Origin: Bacteroidota bacterium
Lineage (GTDB): Bacteria > Bacteroidota > Bacteroidia > Chitinophagales > Chitinophagaceae
Length of the DNA stretch: 64,000 bases
NCBI GenBank assembly: GCA_947452555.1
Contig: CANGDH010000001.1
Coordinates: 558,001-622,000 of the forward strand
Direction: 5' to 3'
The translations under genes and the position numbers were made by a program. The notes below the pieces were generated by a model. That model had not been told where the DNA came from. It was given only the letters and a program-made list of their open reading frames with translations, and ran no database searches. Shown piece by piece: positions 33,592-42,144 of the stretch. The stretch's first letter is position 1. Every line of letters begins with the position of its first letter.

Positions 33592-34644
33592 CTAACAACT
33601 TGGTTCTTGCTGACTTAAACAATGAAAGCTTCCTAAACCCCAAATAATATCAGTTGAGTCAATGCCAACCACTTCTCTTGTTGGGAAACATTCTTGTATT
33701 AAACGCATGGCTTGATCATCCTGATCACATCTATAAGTAGGTACCACCACATGAGCATTACTAATATAAAAATTAGCATAAGAGGCTGGCAACATTTGAT
33801 CCTCATGAATTACGTCAGCAGGCATTGGTAATTCTACAATATTTAATTGTTTGTCATTCAACAAACGCATTGCTTTTAATTCTTTTAAATTTTGTTGCAA
33901 TAGCTCATAATTCTCTGATTGCTTATTTTGATCCACCACCGTTACAACCGTGTCTTCATTTACAAAACGAACGGTGTCGTCAATATGTCCGTCTGTGTCG
34001 TCTCCAACAATTCCTTCAGACACCCATAGCACTTGATCAACATTATAGTAATTACACAAATACCTTTCAATTTGATCTTGGCTTAGTTCAGGATTACGGT
34101 TTGGATTTAATAGACAACATTTTGAAGTCAATACCGTTCCAGCTCCATTAAAATCAACAGAGCCTCCTTCCATAATTATATTAGGATAAAAAACAGGAAG
34201 GTTCAACGCCTTTCCAATAAGTGTTGGTATCACATCATCTAAATCATATGGAGGATATTTTCCACCCCATGCATTTATATTCCAGTCTATTATAGCTTTT
34301 GGAGCGTCTGTATTATTACGAATTAAAAAACTTGGTCCATGATCACGACACCAAGCGTCATTTGTTGGATGTATATAAAATTGTACACGCGACAAATCTA
34401 CATTTAGAACCTGCATCATTTGAGTTGCAGTAGCTTGCATAGCAGCATCGACCACATTAATGCAAACTCGTTGAGACTTTGTCAACACTTTTATAAATTC
34501 AATATAAGAAGGATAAATACTATCCAATTTGCCAGGCCAGCTTGCTTCTTTATGAGGCCAACTTAACCATGTAGCATCTTGCTTTGCAAATTCTGCAGGA
34601 AAATAATAACCTAATGATCTGGGTGTTGGGGAACTACTTAACAT
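33592..34644 (-). CDS. aguA: Agmatine deiminase
   Basis: A 350-residue enzyme of the peptidyl-arginine deiminase-like superfamily. Motifs are ATWLSWPH, NDAWCRDHGPSF, MEGGSVDFNGAG, GDDTDGHIDDTVRF and the nucleophilic Cys near the C terminus in SFHCLSQQEP. It converts agmatine to N-carbamoylputrescine and ammonia. The ATG start is three codons after a TTG. Its first 11 bases overlap the end of aguB, so the two are translationally coupled and supply consecutive steps. Confidence 0.96.
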   Translation of the reverse strand: MLSSSPTPRSLGYYFPAEFAKQDATWLSWPHKEASWPGKLDSIYPSYIEFIKVLTKSQRVCINVVDAAMQATATQMMQVLNVDLSRVQFYIHPTNDAWCRDHGPSFLIRNNTDAPKAIIDWNINAWGGKYPPYDLDDVIPTLIGKALNLPVFYPNIIMEGGSVDFNGAGTVLTSKCCLLNPNRNPELSQDQIERYLCNYYNVDQVLWVSEGIVGDDTDGHIDDTVRFVNEDTVVTVVDQNKQSENYELLQQNLKELKAMRLLNDKQLNIVELPMPADVIHEDQMLPASYANFYISNAHVVVPTYRCDQDDQAMRLIQECFPTREVVGIDSTDIIWGLGSFHCLSQQEPSC

Positions 34645-35515
34645 CTTCGTCAATATATCTTTTAGTAATCGGTTGATATGAATCTATTCGTCGGTCGCGT
34701 AAAAATGGCCAATGCGTTCTGTAACTATCTGACTTCTCCGTATCAATATCAACCACCGCCACTTCTTCTTGATCATGAGATGCTTTGTACAATAAAGTAC
34801 CAAATGGATTGCTTACAAAGCTACCACCCCAAAACTGCATTAGTCCGTCCTGTTCTAAACCAACGCGGTTTACACTAATCACTGGCACTCCATTAGCTAT
34901 CGCATGACTACGTTGAATAGTTTGCCATGCATTATATTGTTCAGTATTGGTTGCTTCGTCTTGTGCAGTTGCCCAACCAATTGCGGTTGGATAAAATAAC
35001 ATTTCTGCACCCATTAAACTAGTAATTCTAGCTGCTTCTGGATACCATTGATCCCAACATATTAAAACCCCAATGGTAGCAAATTTTGTTTTGAATACTT
35101 TATAGCCTAAATCACCTGGAGTAAAATAAAATTTTTCATAATAAGCAGGGTCATCGGGAATATGCATTTTGCGATACTTACCTAAATAAGTTCCGTCTGC
35201 GTCTAAAACCGCAGTGGTATTATGATATAAGCCTTCTGCTCTTTTTTCAAATAAAGATGCGATAATAACTACTCCTAATTCTTTTGCGATGGCAGACAAT
35301 TCGTCGGTTGTCTTACCAGGAATAGGTTCTGCCAATTTGAAATTTTCATAGGCTTCCACATCACAAAAATATAAGGATGTAAATAATTCTTGCAGGCAAA
35401 TAATATTAGCGCCTTTACTTGCTGCTTCTCTTATTTTATCAATTGCCTTTTTCGTATTGCCTTCTTTATTAGCAGTACAAGACATTTGAATTAAACCACA
35501 TTTAACGATTGACAT
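34634..35515 (-). CDS. aguB: N-carbamoylputrescine amidase
   Basis: A 293-residue nitrilase-superfamily enzyme. The catalytic triad is Glu43 (LQELF), Lys116 (KYRKMHIPDD) and Cys153 (LICWDQWYPEAAR). It converts N-carbamoylputrescine to putrescine, CO2 and ammonia. It is the first gene of the aguB-aguA pair, and with speA near 40 kb completes arginine-to-putrescine conversion. Confidence 0.96.
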   Translation of the reverse strand: MSIVKCGLIQMSCTANKEGNTKKAIDKIREAASKGANIICLQELFTSLYFCDVEAYENFKLAEPIPGKTTDELSAIAKELGVVIIASLFEKRAEGLYHNTTAVLDADGTYLGKYRKMHIPDDPAYYEKFYFTPGDLGYKVFKTKFATIGVLICWDQWYPEAARITSLMGAEMLFYPTAIGWATAQDEATNTEQYNAWQTIQRSHAIANGVPVISVNRVGLEQDGLMQFWGGSFVSNPFGTLLYKASHDQEEVAVVDIDTEKSDSYRTHWPFLRDRRIDSYQPITKRYIDEDVK

Positions 35516-35578
35516 AAGCTGGAATTAAAATGAATTCTTATTATTAAAAATTAGTTTATACTATTGGGTGATATAATA

Positions 35579-36310
35579 TTAAGTAGTTCTTTGAATGATA
35601 GCATCAAAACTTGCTATCCCAATTTGTTTTTCTGTAATAAAACCCTCTGCATACTCCACTCCTATTTGTTGACCCAATTCTTTTGCTCTACCTTTTATAA
35701 ATTCTAAAAAAGAATTACTTGAAATAAATGTTTCTGGTTCAATAGAATTAGGATCAAAAAATTGTGAACTATGTGCTAGTATTGATTCCATTTTTTTATC
35801 CATATGCCCACTAATGTCCACTACAAAATTTGCAACTAAATTTCTGGATTGAATATAATGAAATACCTGAGTAGGTCTCCATGAAGCTTGTGGCACACCA
35901 TTATGCGTTGTTTGTATTTTACTTAGTCCAGATAAAAATGCAGCGTCCACAACTAACTGCGATGCTTTACCATGATCTGGATGTCGGTCGGTTGGTGCAT
36001 TACACAAAATTATGGTAGGTTGAAATCGTCGAATGGTTTCGATTATTGCAAATTGATTTTCTTTATTGTTTTCAAAAAATCCATCTGCCATTCCTAAATT
36101 ATCGCGCACATCTGCTCCTATAATTTGACCAGCTAATTGAGCTTCTTTTAACCTAATAGAAGTAGTACCTCTAGTTCCTAATTCCCCTTTTGTTAAATCA
36201 ATAATTCCTACTTTTTTCCCCTGCGCTACAGCAGCAATCAAACTGCCTCCACATCCTAATTCCACATCGTCAGGATGTGCACCAAAAGCAAGTATATCTA
36301 GTTTTTGCAT
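35579..36310 (-). CDS. bshB1: Bacillithiol biosynthesis deacetylase BshB1
   Basis: A 243-residue LmbE/PIG-L family deacetylase. Zinc-binding motifs are AHPDDVELGCGG at residues 11-22 and TDRHPDHGKAS, and the segment KGELGTRGT is typical of BshB1. It deacetylates GlcNAc-malate during bacillithiol synthesis. The bacilliredoxin gene about 2.5 kb away fits the same thiol system. It has its own TACCTTTG promoter box. Confidence 0.95.
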   Translation of the reverse strand: MQKLDILAFGAHPDDVELGCGGSLIAAVAQGKKVGIIDLTKGELGTRGTTSIRLKEAQLAGQIIGADVRDNLGMADGFFENNKENQFAIIETIRRFQPTIILCNAPTDRHPDHGKASQLVVDAAFLSGLSKIQTTHNGVPQASWRPTQVFHYIQSRNLVANFVVDISGHMDKKMESILAHSSQFFDPNSIEPETFISSNSFLEFIKGRAKELGQQIGVEYAEGFITEKQIGIASFDAIIQRTT

Positions 36311-36329
36311 AGTTGAAATTTACGAGTAA

Positions 36330-36337
36330 CAAAGGTA
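36330..36337 (-). promoter_or_regulatory. -7 box for bshB1
   Basis: TACCTTTG on the minus strand, 19 bases before the bshB1 ATG and downstream of the rpmE2 terminator. Confidence 0.5.
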
Positions 36338-36361
36338 AGTATTGATAGGTCTAAAAAGACA

Positions 36362-36393
36362 AAACCCTCTCTTACGAATGTAAGAAAGGGTTT
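36362..36393 (-). terminator. Terminator of rpmE2
   Basis: AAACCCTTTCTTAC-ATTC-GTAAGAGAGGGTTT on the minus strand, with one mismatch, followed by a weak T-run. It separates rpmE2 from bshB1. Confidence 0.82.
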
Positions 36394-36436
36394 GAATTTT
36401 TTATAAAAAGAGTCGTTATTAACGTGCTCGCTTTTA

Positions 36437-36685
36437 TTACTTCTTTGCGTAACGCTTGTTGAACTTGTCGATACGTCCAGCAGTGTCCACTAACATGTTT
36501 TTACCAGTGTAAAAAGGATGTGAAGTGTTAGAAATCTCCAATTTAATTACTGGATATTCGTTGCCGTCTTCGAATTGGATTGTCTCTTTTGTGTTAGCCG
36601 CTGACTTACATAAAAAAGATGTGCCATTACTCATGTCTTTGAATACTACAAAGCGATACGATTCTGGGTGGATACCTTCTTTCAT
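36437..36685 (-). CDS. rpmE2: 50S ribosomal protein L31, type B
   Basis: An 82-residue L31 of the zinc-free type: it begins [17 protein letters not shown], continues with SFLCKSAA and ends [13 protein letters not shown]. The CxxC zinc pair of type A L31 is absent; only one Cys is seen. I use the ATG directly before KEGIHP, not an upstream start that adds 13 residues. A complete two-box promoter lies about 50 bases upstream. Confidence 0.95.
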   Translation of the reverse strand: MKEGIHPESYRFVVFKDMSNGTSFLCKSAANTKETIQFEDGNEYPVIKLEISNTSHPFYTGKNMLVDTAGRIDKFNKRYAKK

Positions 36686-36739
36686 TATAATGATTTTTAA
36701 GGAAGCACGGTTTTTGCCGTACAATTATTTAATAGGATG

Positions 36740-36771
36740 CAAATTTAGGCTAAAGCCCTGTTTTTGCCAAA
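36740..36771 (-). promoter_or_regulatory. Promoter of rpmE2
   Basis: On the minus strand TTTG (36768-36771), a 20-base spacer and TAAATTTG (36740-36747): a complete Bacteroidota promoter. The leader of about 50 bases contains a small ACGG / CCGT hairpin. Confidence 0.7.
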
Positions 36772-36793
36772 TTTATAAGTAAAATAGGCCATT

Positions 36794-37285
36794 TTAGCCC
36801 TTCATATTGATATACTGAAGCGGCAAACCTAGGTTGGCAGCTCTGCAAGCAGCAATAACGTCTTGCAAATCGTCAATTTTCTTGCCTGTAACACGGATTA
36901 TATCGTCCATAATAGCCGTTTGTACCTTCAAGCCACTGTCCTTGATCATTTTTACCACCTTCTTAGCATCGTCTTGTTTTAGGCCGTTTCTTACAGGAAC
37001 GTCTTTTTTAAAAAGTTTCCCACTAGGTAAAGCGTCTTTTGAGAAATCGAATGCACTTGGGTCTATTCCTTGTTTGATGGATCTGCTTAAAATAACGTCA
37101 ACTATTTGTTGAATTTTCATCTCAGATTCAGACTCTAATTTAATAACATAGTCTTTCTTATTTAAATCAATTACAACATGAATTGCTTTAAAATCAAATC
37201 GATTGGTAATTTCTTTCTTTACCACATTAATGGCATTGTCTAATGTTTGAATGTCTACAGTACTAGCGATATCAAATGATGGCAT
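36794..37285 (-). CDS. YajQ family nucleotide-binding protein
   Basis: A 163-residue protein that matches the YajQ family across its length, with MPSFDIASTVD at the start, NRFDFKA, and the C-terminal IRVTGKKIDDLQ. YajQ proteins bind nucleotides, and some bind cyclic di-GMP, but the function here is unknown. An upstream alternative start would add 22 residues and overlap the lgt-like gene; the ATG used lies 10 bases after that gene's stop, suggesting one transcript. Confidence 0.95.
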   Translation of the reverse strand: MPSFDIASTVDIQTLDNAINVVKKEITNRFDFKAIHVVIDLNKKDYVIKLESESEMKIQQIVDVILSRSIKQGIDPSAFDFSKDALPSGKLFKKDVPVRNGLKQDDAKKVVKMIKDSGLKVQTAIMDDIIRVTGKKIDDLQDVIAACRAANLGLPLQYINMKG

Positions 37286-37295
37286 TATATAAAAT

Positions 37296-38456
37296 TTAAG
37301 TTTTAGAAATTTGTTTAGGAAACCAACGCTTGGACATTGCCAAGAATACAATTCCCAATAGGATTAAGATTACGGCAATCAATTCAGCTTGTGTTGGCTG
37401 AAATGGCAAGAACATATATTTGTTATTGACTCTTATTTTTTCGATTAAAAAACGCTCCGAGCCTGCAAACAATAAATACACACCTGTCAGGATTCCTGGC
37501 TGTGTTATTTTTTTTCTAAAAGACCACATAATTAGAAATAAAATAAACATCGCAATGATTTCATAAAAAGTAGTTGGATAAACTGGCAAAGGCAATTCAT
37601 TGCAATAATTACCTATGCAACCAGGAATATGCAAACCTTCATTCACTACATTATGCGGATAATGATATGCCCACATCCAATCTGGCAACCAAGTAAATGG
37701 TTTAGGATTTAAATTAGGAATACCCCAGTCTCCGTCACCACTCATATGACATCCTATACGACCTGCCGCATAAGCAAATAACATAGTTGGCGCCATGGCA
37801 TCTGCAAAATGAATAACACGCATATTATATCGTCGAACATATAAAATGATTGCAATTGTGGCTAAAATAAGTCCTCCAAAAAAAGTAAGTCCACTAAATG
37901 CTATTAAAGAACCCCATGGGTCTCTTGCAAAATCTTCTAGGTTCTCTAAGTTGTGAAATATTTTAGCTCCTATAAATCCCCATAAAGCTGCTTGTAATAC
38001 AATATCCCCCACTCTGTCGTGTGGCCACACCATATACTTGCGAGCTTCTGGCTTTGCTAATTTAACCTTATTTTTTTCTTTCCATTTTAAATAAACCATT
38101 ACAGTTGCAGAAATAATACCTGCACCAATACTTCCTTGTAATGATAAAATAAATGCTTGTGGATTATTCAATGCATTTTCAATAAGGAAAGCTCCAATAA
38201 TTTTGAACCCAAATAAAAATCCAAAAATTAAACTGGTAGCCAATTCACCCATTGTAGCTGGAGCACCTAAAATGAATTCTTCTTCAACTGCTTCAAACTC
38301 TCCTAACCCTTCTTTTCGTTTTAGTTCTGAATACAATACATATCCAGATCCAATGAATGCCAATGCAACAAAAAAGCCGAAAGTATTGACCAATTGTAAG
38401 GCAGCAATTTTGATTCCAAATAAGTCCTGTATTAAGTAATATAAATTAGGATACAT
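37296..38456 (-). CDS. lgt: Divergent prolipoprotein diacylglyceryl transferase-like membrane protein
   Basis: A 386-residue, multi-helix inner-membrane protein of the Lgt family, longer than E. coli Lgt (about 290) through an N-terminal insert. The family core is recognisable as GLTFFGGLIL, YAAGRIGCHMSGDGDWG and ERFLIEKIRVNNKY. It should transfer diacylglyceryl to the lipobox cysteine; several lipoproteins in this window need that. The essential E. coli His103 of the FHGG motif aligns with Phe here, and GRxGNFxNGE is changed, as seen in related phylum members. Function is probable, not certain. Confidence 0.8.
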   Translation of the reverse strand: MYPNLYYLIQDLFGIKIAALQLVNTFGFFVALAFIGSGYVLYSELKRKEGLGEFEAVEEEFILGAPATMGELATSLIFGFLFGFKIIGAFLIENALNNPQAFILSLQGSIGAGIISATVMVYLKWKEKNKVKLAKPEARKYMVWPHDRVGDIVLQAALWGFIGAKIFHNLENLEDFARDPWGSLIAFSGLTFFGGLILATIAIILYVRRYNMRVIHFADAMAPTMLFAYAAGRIGCHMSGDGDWGIPNLNPKPFTWLPDWMWAYHYPHNVVNEGLHIPGCIGNYCNELPLPVYPTTFYEIIAMFILFLIMWSFRKKITQPGILTGVYLLFAGSERFLIEKIRVNNKYMFLPFQPTQAELIAVILILLGIVFLAMSKRWFPKQISKT

Positions 38457-38488
38457 GTATTGTTATTGATATGTCATGCAATGTTACG

Positions 38489-38526
38489 AAAAAAAAAGGC
38501 CACACTAGAAAGTGCGGCCGTATTTT
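38489..38526 (-). terminator. Terminator of the bacilliredoxin gene
   Basis: On the minus strand GGCCGCACT-TTCT-AGTGTGGCC is followed by eight T. Confidence 0.92.
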
Positions 38527-38563
38527 ACTAACCCATCTAAAAACAAAACCTTTAATATTTTTA

Positions 38564-38980
38564 TTAATTACAATGCTCTTTGAACAATGAAATTAAATGT
38601 TGTGCGATCACCTGAGCTGGACTTCCTTCGATATGATGTCTTTCCACCATACTAACTAAATTACCGTCCTTGAAAAGGGCAATTGCTGGAGAAGAAGGAG
38701 GATAAGGCAAGTGTAATTCTCTTACTTTATTTACTGCTTCAACATCAAAACCAGCAAAACTAGTTGTGATTCTGTCTGGTTTAATAGTTGCATTGGCAAT
38801 GGCCATTACCACACCTGGTCTGCAAGCACCTGCTGCGCAACCACAAACTGAATTAATCACAACCAATGTAGTACCTTCTTGCTTCACTGCATTTTCAACT
38901 TCTGCTGCAGTTGTTAAATCTATAAATCCATTATCAACTAACTCTGCTTTCATTGGTAAAACTATCTCTGCGGGGTACAT
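38564..38980 (-). CDS. Bacilliredoxin (BrxA/BrxB, YphP family)
   Basis: A 138-residue thioredoxin-like protein with the active site Cys46-Gly-Cys48 in NSVCGCAAG and the family start MYPAEIVLPMKAELV. Bacilliredoxins remove bacillithiol from mixed disulfides on proteins, which fits the nearby bshB1. Classical family members have a CGC motif as here. The ATG chosen matches the family start; an upstream start would add 14 residues and run through a promoter box. Confidence 0.93.
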   Translation of the reverse strand: MYPAEIVLPMKAELVDNGFIDLTTAAEVENAVKQEGTTLVVINSVCGCAAGACRPGVVMAIANATIKPDRITTSFAGFDVEAVNKVRELHLPYPPSSPAIALFKDGNLVSMVERHHIEGSPAQVIAQHLISLFKEHCN

Positions 38981-38997
38981 AACTCTTCTATTTGTAC

Positions 38998-39005
38998 CAA
39001 AATTA
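38998..39005 (-). promoter_or_regulatory. -7 box for the bacilliredoxin gene
   Basis: TAATTTTG on the minus strand, 17 bases before the ATG; it supports the shorter start. Confidence 0.4.
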
Positions 39006-39166
39006 GGGATTTTAAAAATCACTCACAAATTTGTTTTCAAGTCATTTTGGCCATTAACAATAAGATAACATGACATAATGACGTATTAAAATCAAAAAAA
39101 TGCCCTGGAATGCCTTTTGTAGGGGTAAGTATGAATAAAAATCTTTAAAAAACACAATAAAACTAT

Positions 39167-39565
39167 ATGACAAACCTAAAACAGAACCCTTTTGTATTTG
39201 GTAAATTAATGGACGAAATGTTTCCTGCACCAACTTCTTATTATCCACCAGTGAATATTCAAGAAAGCGAAAATAGTTTCGTGATCGAATTAAAAGTTCC
39301 TGGAATAAAAAAAGAAGAAATAAATATTCAAATGGAAAAAGGTTTAATGACAATTATCTATAATCATCCGGAAAATAAGGAACTAAATTTCAAAAGATTA
39401 ATCAAAAATGAATTTTCAACTAAAAGCTTCAAAAGAACTTTTAGCCTTGACGAAAAAATTAATGCGGAGGCGATTGTTGCAAAATTGGACTTAGGTATTC
39501 TTACATTAACCCTTCCAATTAAAGAAACAATAGTAACTCCTAAAACAACAATTAACATTCAATAA
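39167..39565 (+). CDS. Small heat-shock protein, Hsp20/alpha-crystallin family
   Basis: A 132-residue small Hsp. After a short N-terminal arm comes the alpha-crystallin domain (about residues 35-125) with PVNIQESENSFVIELKVPG and the signature LDLGILTLTLP. It binds unfolding proteins and holds them for refolding. The C-terminal IxI motif is weak (TTINIQ). It is flanked by a bidirectional terminator. Confidence 0.93.
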   Translation: MTNLKQNPFVFGKLMDEMFPAPTSYYPPVNIQESENSFVIELKVPGIKKEEINIQMEKGLMTIIYNHPENKELNFKRLIKNEFSTKSFKRTFSLDEKINAEAIVAKLDLGILTLTLPIKETIVTPKTTINIQ

Positions 39566-39590
39566 AACTGGTTGATTCAATTAGATAAAT

Positions 39591-39623
39591 AAAAAGGCCT
39601 CGATTAACTATCGGGGCCTTTTT
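39591..39623. terminator. Bidirectional terminator between hsp20 and speA
   Basis: AAAAAGGCCTCGAT-TAACT-ATCGGGGCCTTTTT; serves two convergent genes. Confidence 0.93.
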
Positions 39624-39697
39624 AAAATTAAGTTCAAATTTTCAATAAATTATTAAAAATCTATGTCACTTATTAAACATACATTCTTAAACCTTGC

Positions 39698-41134
39698 TTA
39701 TCTTAAATATCCTAAAATTTTCAACATAGATTGAGCTGATTGTTCTTTTGCATAAACCCAATCAACCATTTTTCCTGTTTTAGGATCTTTCTCTACAATC
39801 ACGTGTTTGGGAGATGGAATTAAGCAATGTTTAATTCCACCGTAGCCACTAATTTGATCTTGATAAGCTCCTGTATGGAAAAATCCAACATACAAAGGTT
39901 CTTTGTTTTCTTCCTCCTTGTCTTCCATCGTATCGTCCTTCAACTTTGGCAAGAATACTTCATTAATGTGTTCTTCTGAATCATAATAGTCATGACTATC
40001 ACAAGTAATTCCACCCAATACTACACGCTGATAGTCATTCTCCCATTTATTAACAGGCAGCATCAAGAATTTTTCTCCAATTCCCCAAGTATCTGGTAGC
40101 GTAGTAATGAATGAGGAGTCAATCATATACCAACACTCTCTATCATTCTGTTTCTTCTCCGCTAATACCTTATAAATATGTGCCATACTCTCTCCTACTG
40201 TATAACTACCAAATTCAGTATAAATATTAGGCATTGGTACTTTTGCCTTCTTACATGCTTTTTTAATATTAGAAACTATTTCATTAATAATAAAATTGTA
40301 ATCGTATTCAAATCCTAAAGAGTGCTTAATAGGGAATCCGCCACCAATATTAATTGAATCTAGTTCAGGACATATTTTTTTCAATTGACAATATAAGTTG
40401 ATAATCTTATTCAACTCTGACCAATAATAAATATCGTCCTTGATACCTTTATTTAAAAAAATATGTAGCATCTTCAATTGAAACTTGTCTTCATATCCTT
40501 CAATCTCGTCTACATAGAACTCTAATATATCCTTTGCACGAATACCTAAACGAGATGTGTAGAAAGGAAAACTTGGCTCTTCTTCTGCAGCAACTCTAAT
40601 ACCTAATTTAAACGGCACTTTTGCATTGCGTTTGTAAAATTGTAATTCTTCTACATTATCCAAAACAGGAATTACGTTTTTAAAACCAGTATTTATTAAT
40701 TTAGTAATCCTACTTGTATAAGTTTTTTGCTTGAAGCCATTACAAATAATAAAGATGTCCTTATTAATTTTACGACGCTTATATAATTGATTTATAATTT
40801 CGATATCATAGGCAAAAGAAGTTTCTAAATGCACATTATGAGACAACGCTTCTTCTACAATAAATGAAAAGTGAGAACTTTTGGTGCAATAACAATAAAA
40901 ATATTCTCCTTCATACTTATGCTTTTTAAAAGCATCTTCAAACATTTTTTTAGCCTTATTAATTTGCATACCAATTTTTGGTAAGTAAGTTAATTTAAGT
41001 GGCGTACCATGTTTTTCAATAATTGCTTTTAAATCTAGTCCATTAAATTCTAGGTAACCATTTTCATTTTTAGCAAATCCCTCTTGAGGGAAATGGAAAG
41101 TTTGATTCACCAGCGAAGTGTAGGTATTGTTCAT
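39698..41134 (-). CDS. speA: Arginine decarboxylase, biosynthetic (fold type III)
   Basis: A 478-residue PLP enzyme of the alanine-racemase/ODC fold. The PLP lysine is probably Lys85 in YCYCTKSSHF; glycine motif SINIGGGFPIKH and the C-terminal GFFHTGAYQDQISG are typical. It is shorter than E. coli SpeA (658) but matches the Bacteroidota-type arginine decarboxylases. It makes agmatine from arginine, feeding aguA-aguB. It stands alone between two terminators. Confidence 0.88.
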   Translation of the reverse strand: MNNTYTSLVNQTFHFPQEGFAKNENGYLEFNGLDLKAIIEKHGTPLKLTYLPKIGMQINKAKKMFEDAFKKHKYEGEYFYCYCTKSSHFSFIVEEALSHNVHLETSFAYDIEIINQLYKRRKINKDIFIICNGFKQKTYTSRITKLINTGFKNVIPVLDNVEELQFYKRNAKVPFKLGIRVAAEEEPSFPFYTSRLGIRAKDILEFYVDEIEGYEDKFQLKMLHIFLNKGIKDDIYYWSELNKIINLYCQLKKICPELDSINIGGGFPIKHSLGFEYDYNFIINEIVSNIKKACKKAKVPMPNIYTEFGSYTVGESMAHIYKVLAEKKQNDRECWYMIDSSFITTLPDTWGIGEKFLMLPVNKWENDYQRVVLGGITCDSHDYYDSEEHINEVFLPKLKDDTMEDKEEENKEPLYVGFFHTGAYQDQISGYGGIKHCLIPSPKHVIVEKDPKTGKMVDWVYAKEQSAQSMLKILGYLR

Positions 41135-41172
41135 TAGTTAAGCAGGGATTGTTAGCTGTTATTTTTAGACCA

Positions 41173-41180
41173 CAAAAATA
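41173..41180 (-). promoter_or_regulatory. -7 box for speA
   Basis: TATTTTTG on the minus strand, 38 bases before the speA ATG and downstream of the rplT terminator. Confidence 0.4.
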
Positions 41181-41239
41181 GTTCTTTGAACGGATATTAG
41201 GCTTGATTTTTAAAAGGAATCTCAACCAGGGCCGGAAAG

Positions 41240-41269
41240 CAAAAGACCCCCATACTTGGGGGTCTTTTG
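41240..41269 (-). terminator. Terminator of rplT
   Basis: CAAAAGACCCCC-ATACTT-GGGGGTCTTTTG, a 12-bp perfect stem closing the thrS-infC-rpmI-rplT cluster. Confidence 0.93.
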
Positions 41270-41327
41270 AAAAATCTTAAAAGAATTAATTTTGAGGCTT
41301 TATATTCTAAAAAGCCGAAGAAATTAA

Positions 41328-41675
41328 TTAAGCCTTCACTGATTGTACGATCTTTTTGAAAGTTTCTGGCTCATTCATTGCCATGTCAGCTAATACTTTA
41401 CGGTTCAAATCAGAACCTTTCTTAGCTAATAAGTTAATGAACTGGCTATAAGTCAATCCTTCTTCTCTTACTGCGGCGTTAATACGTGCAATCCACAAAG
41501 TGCGGTATTCACGCTTTTTCAACTTACGAGAAACGTAAGCATAAGTCAAACCTTTCTCTAATACGTTTTTGGCAACGGTATATACGTTTTTACGTTTACC
41601 ATAAAATCCTTTCGCTTGATCTAAAATCTTTTTTCTTCTTGCTCTAGATGCAACGGCATTTTTTGAACGTGGCAT
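41328..41675 (-). CDS. rplT: 50S ribosomal protein L20
   Basis: A 115-residue L20 with the typical start [27 protein letters not shown], and C-terminal [27 protein letters not shown] globular part. It binds 23S rRNA early in assembly and in other bacteria represses its own operon. It lies 78 bases after rpmI. Confidence 0.98.
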   Translation of the reverse strand: MPRSKNAVASRARRKKILDQAKGFYGKRKNVYTVAKNVLEKGLTYAYVSRKLKKREYRTLWIARINAAVREEGLTYSQFINLLAKKGSDLNRKVLADMAMNEPETFKKIVQSVKA

Positions 41676-41753
41676 AATTAATATTTTTTTGAATCCTATG
41701 TCTTAAAATCGGACTCGGTGATTTAAATTTTGTAATTGATTTTTTGAAAGAAA

Positions 41754-41954
41754 TTATCCTTTCAATCTTAATAAACGTAAAACGAAATCTTTGTTTGTAC
41801 CATTTACAAGTCCTTTCTTACGCATAGCTCTTTTGCGCTTTGTTGATTTCTTTGTTAAAATGTGTCTTTTGAACGCTTTTTGGAAAGTGATTTCACCGGT
41901 TCCAGTAACTTTAAAACGCTTTTTCGCGCTTGAGTTAGTTTTTACTTTTGGCAT
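41754..41954 (-). CDS. rpmI: 50S ribosomal protein L35
   Basis: A 66-residue L35: [18 protein letters not shown] at the start and a basic core with [15 protein letters not shown]. It lies upstream of rplT. The 190-base spacer from infC contains a terminator hairpin, a promoter and a structured leader, so rpmI-rplT is probably an independent unit. Confidence 0.98.
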   Translation of the reverse strand: MPKVKTNSSAKKRFKVTGTGEITFQKAFKRHILTKKSTKRKRAMRKKGLVNGTNKDFVLRLLRLKG

Positions 41955-42034
41955 TATTATAATCTTATCGATTACTCCCTACTGGCGGTTCTACTCAGGC
42001 AGAACACTTATTGGGCCTTGTGGGAAATGGATGG

Positions 42035-42065
42035 CGAAGGTAATATAGATTCAGTATATATCAAA
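42035..42065 (-). promoter_or_regulatory. Promoter of rpmI-rplT
   Basis: On the minus strand TTTG (42062-42065), 19 bases and TACCTTCG (42035-42042, one mismatch to TAnnTTTG). The leader of about 75 bases contains GTTCT-GCCTGAGT-AGAAC (stem-loop) 30 bases before rpmI, a possible site for L20 autoregulation. Confidence 0.5.
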
Positions 42066-42068
42066 GAA

Positions 42069-42093
42069 AATAGCCCTCAAATTGAGGGCTATT
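42069..42093 (-). terminator. Hairpin terminator after infC
   Basis: AATAGCCCTC-AATTT-GAGGGCTATT followed on the minus strand by TTCTTT. It would end or attenuate thrS-infC transcription before rpmI. Confidence 0.8.
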
Positions 42094-42144
42094 AAGAAAT
42101 TTTATATTGAAATTCAGCTAGTTAGCAAAAATAACTTTGAAAAT

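Noticed and set aside
36790..38980. A new multi-gene system formed by yajQ, lgt-like and bacilliredoxin genes
   Set aside because: The bacilliredoxin gene has its own promoter and terminator, and each gene has a separate housekeeping family; spacing alone gives no evidence of a joint function.
39100..39125. Sigma-54-like motif CTGGAATGCCTTTTGTA upstream of hsp20
   Set aside because: The -12 GC is GT here and the flanks fit poorly. It shares some positions with the groES motif, but I do not consider it supported.
39054..39353. Minus-strand ORF of 99 codons opposite the start of hsp20
   Set aside because: It is antisense to a clear small heat-shock gene, rich in Leu/Phe from AT-rich sequence, and lacks any recognisable family.
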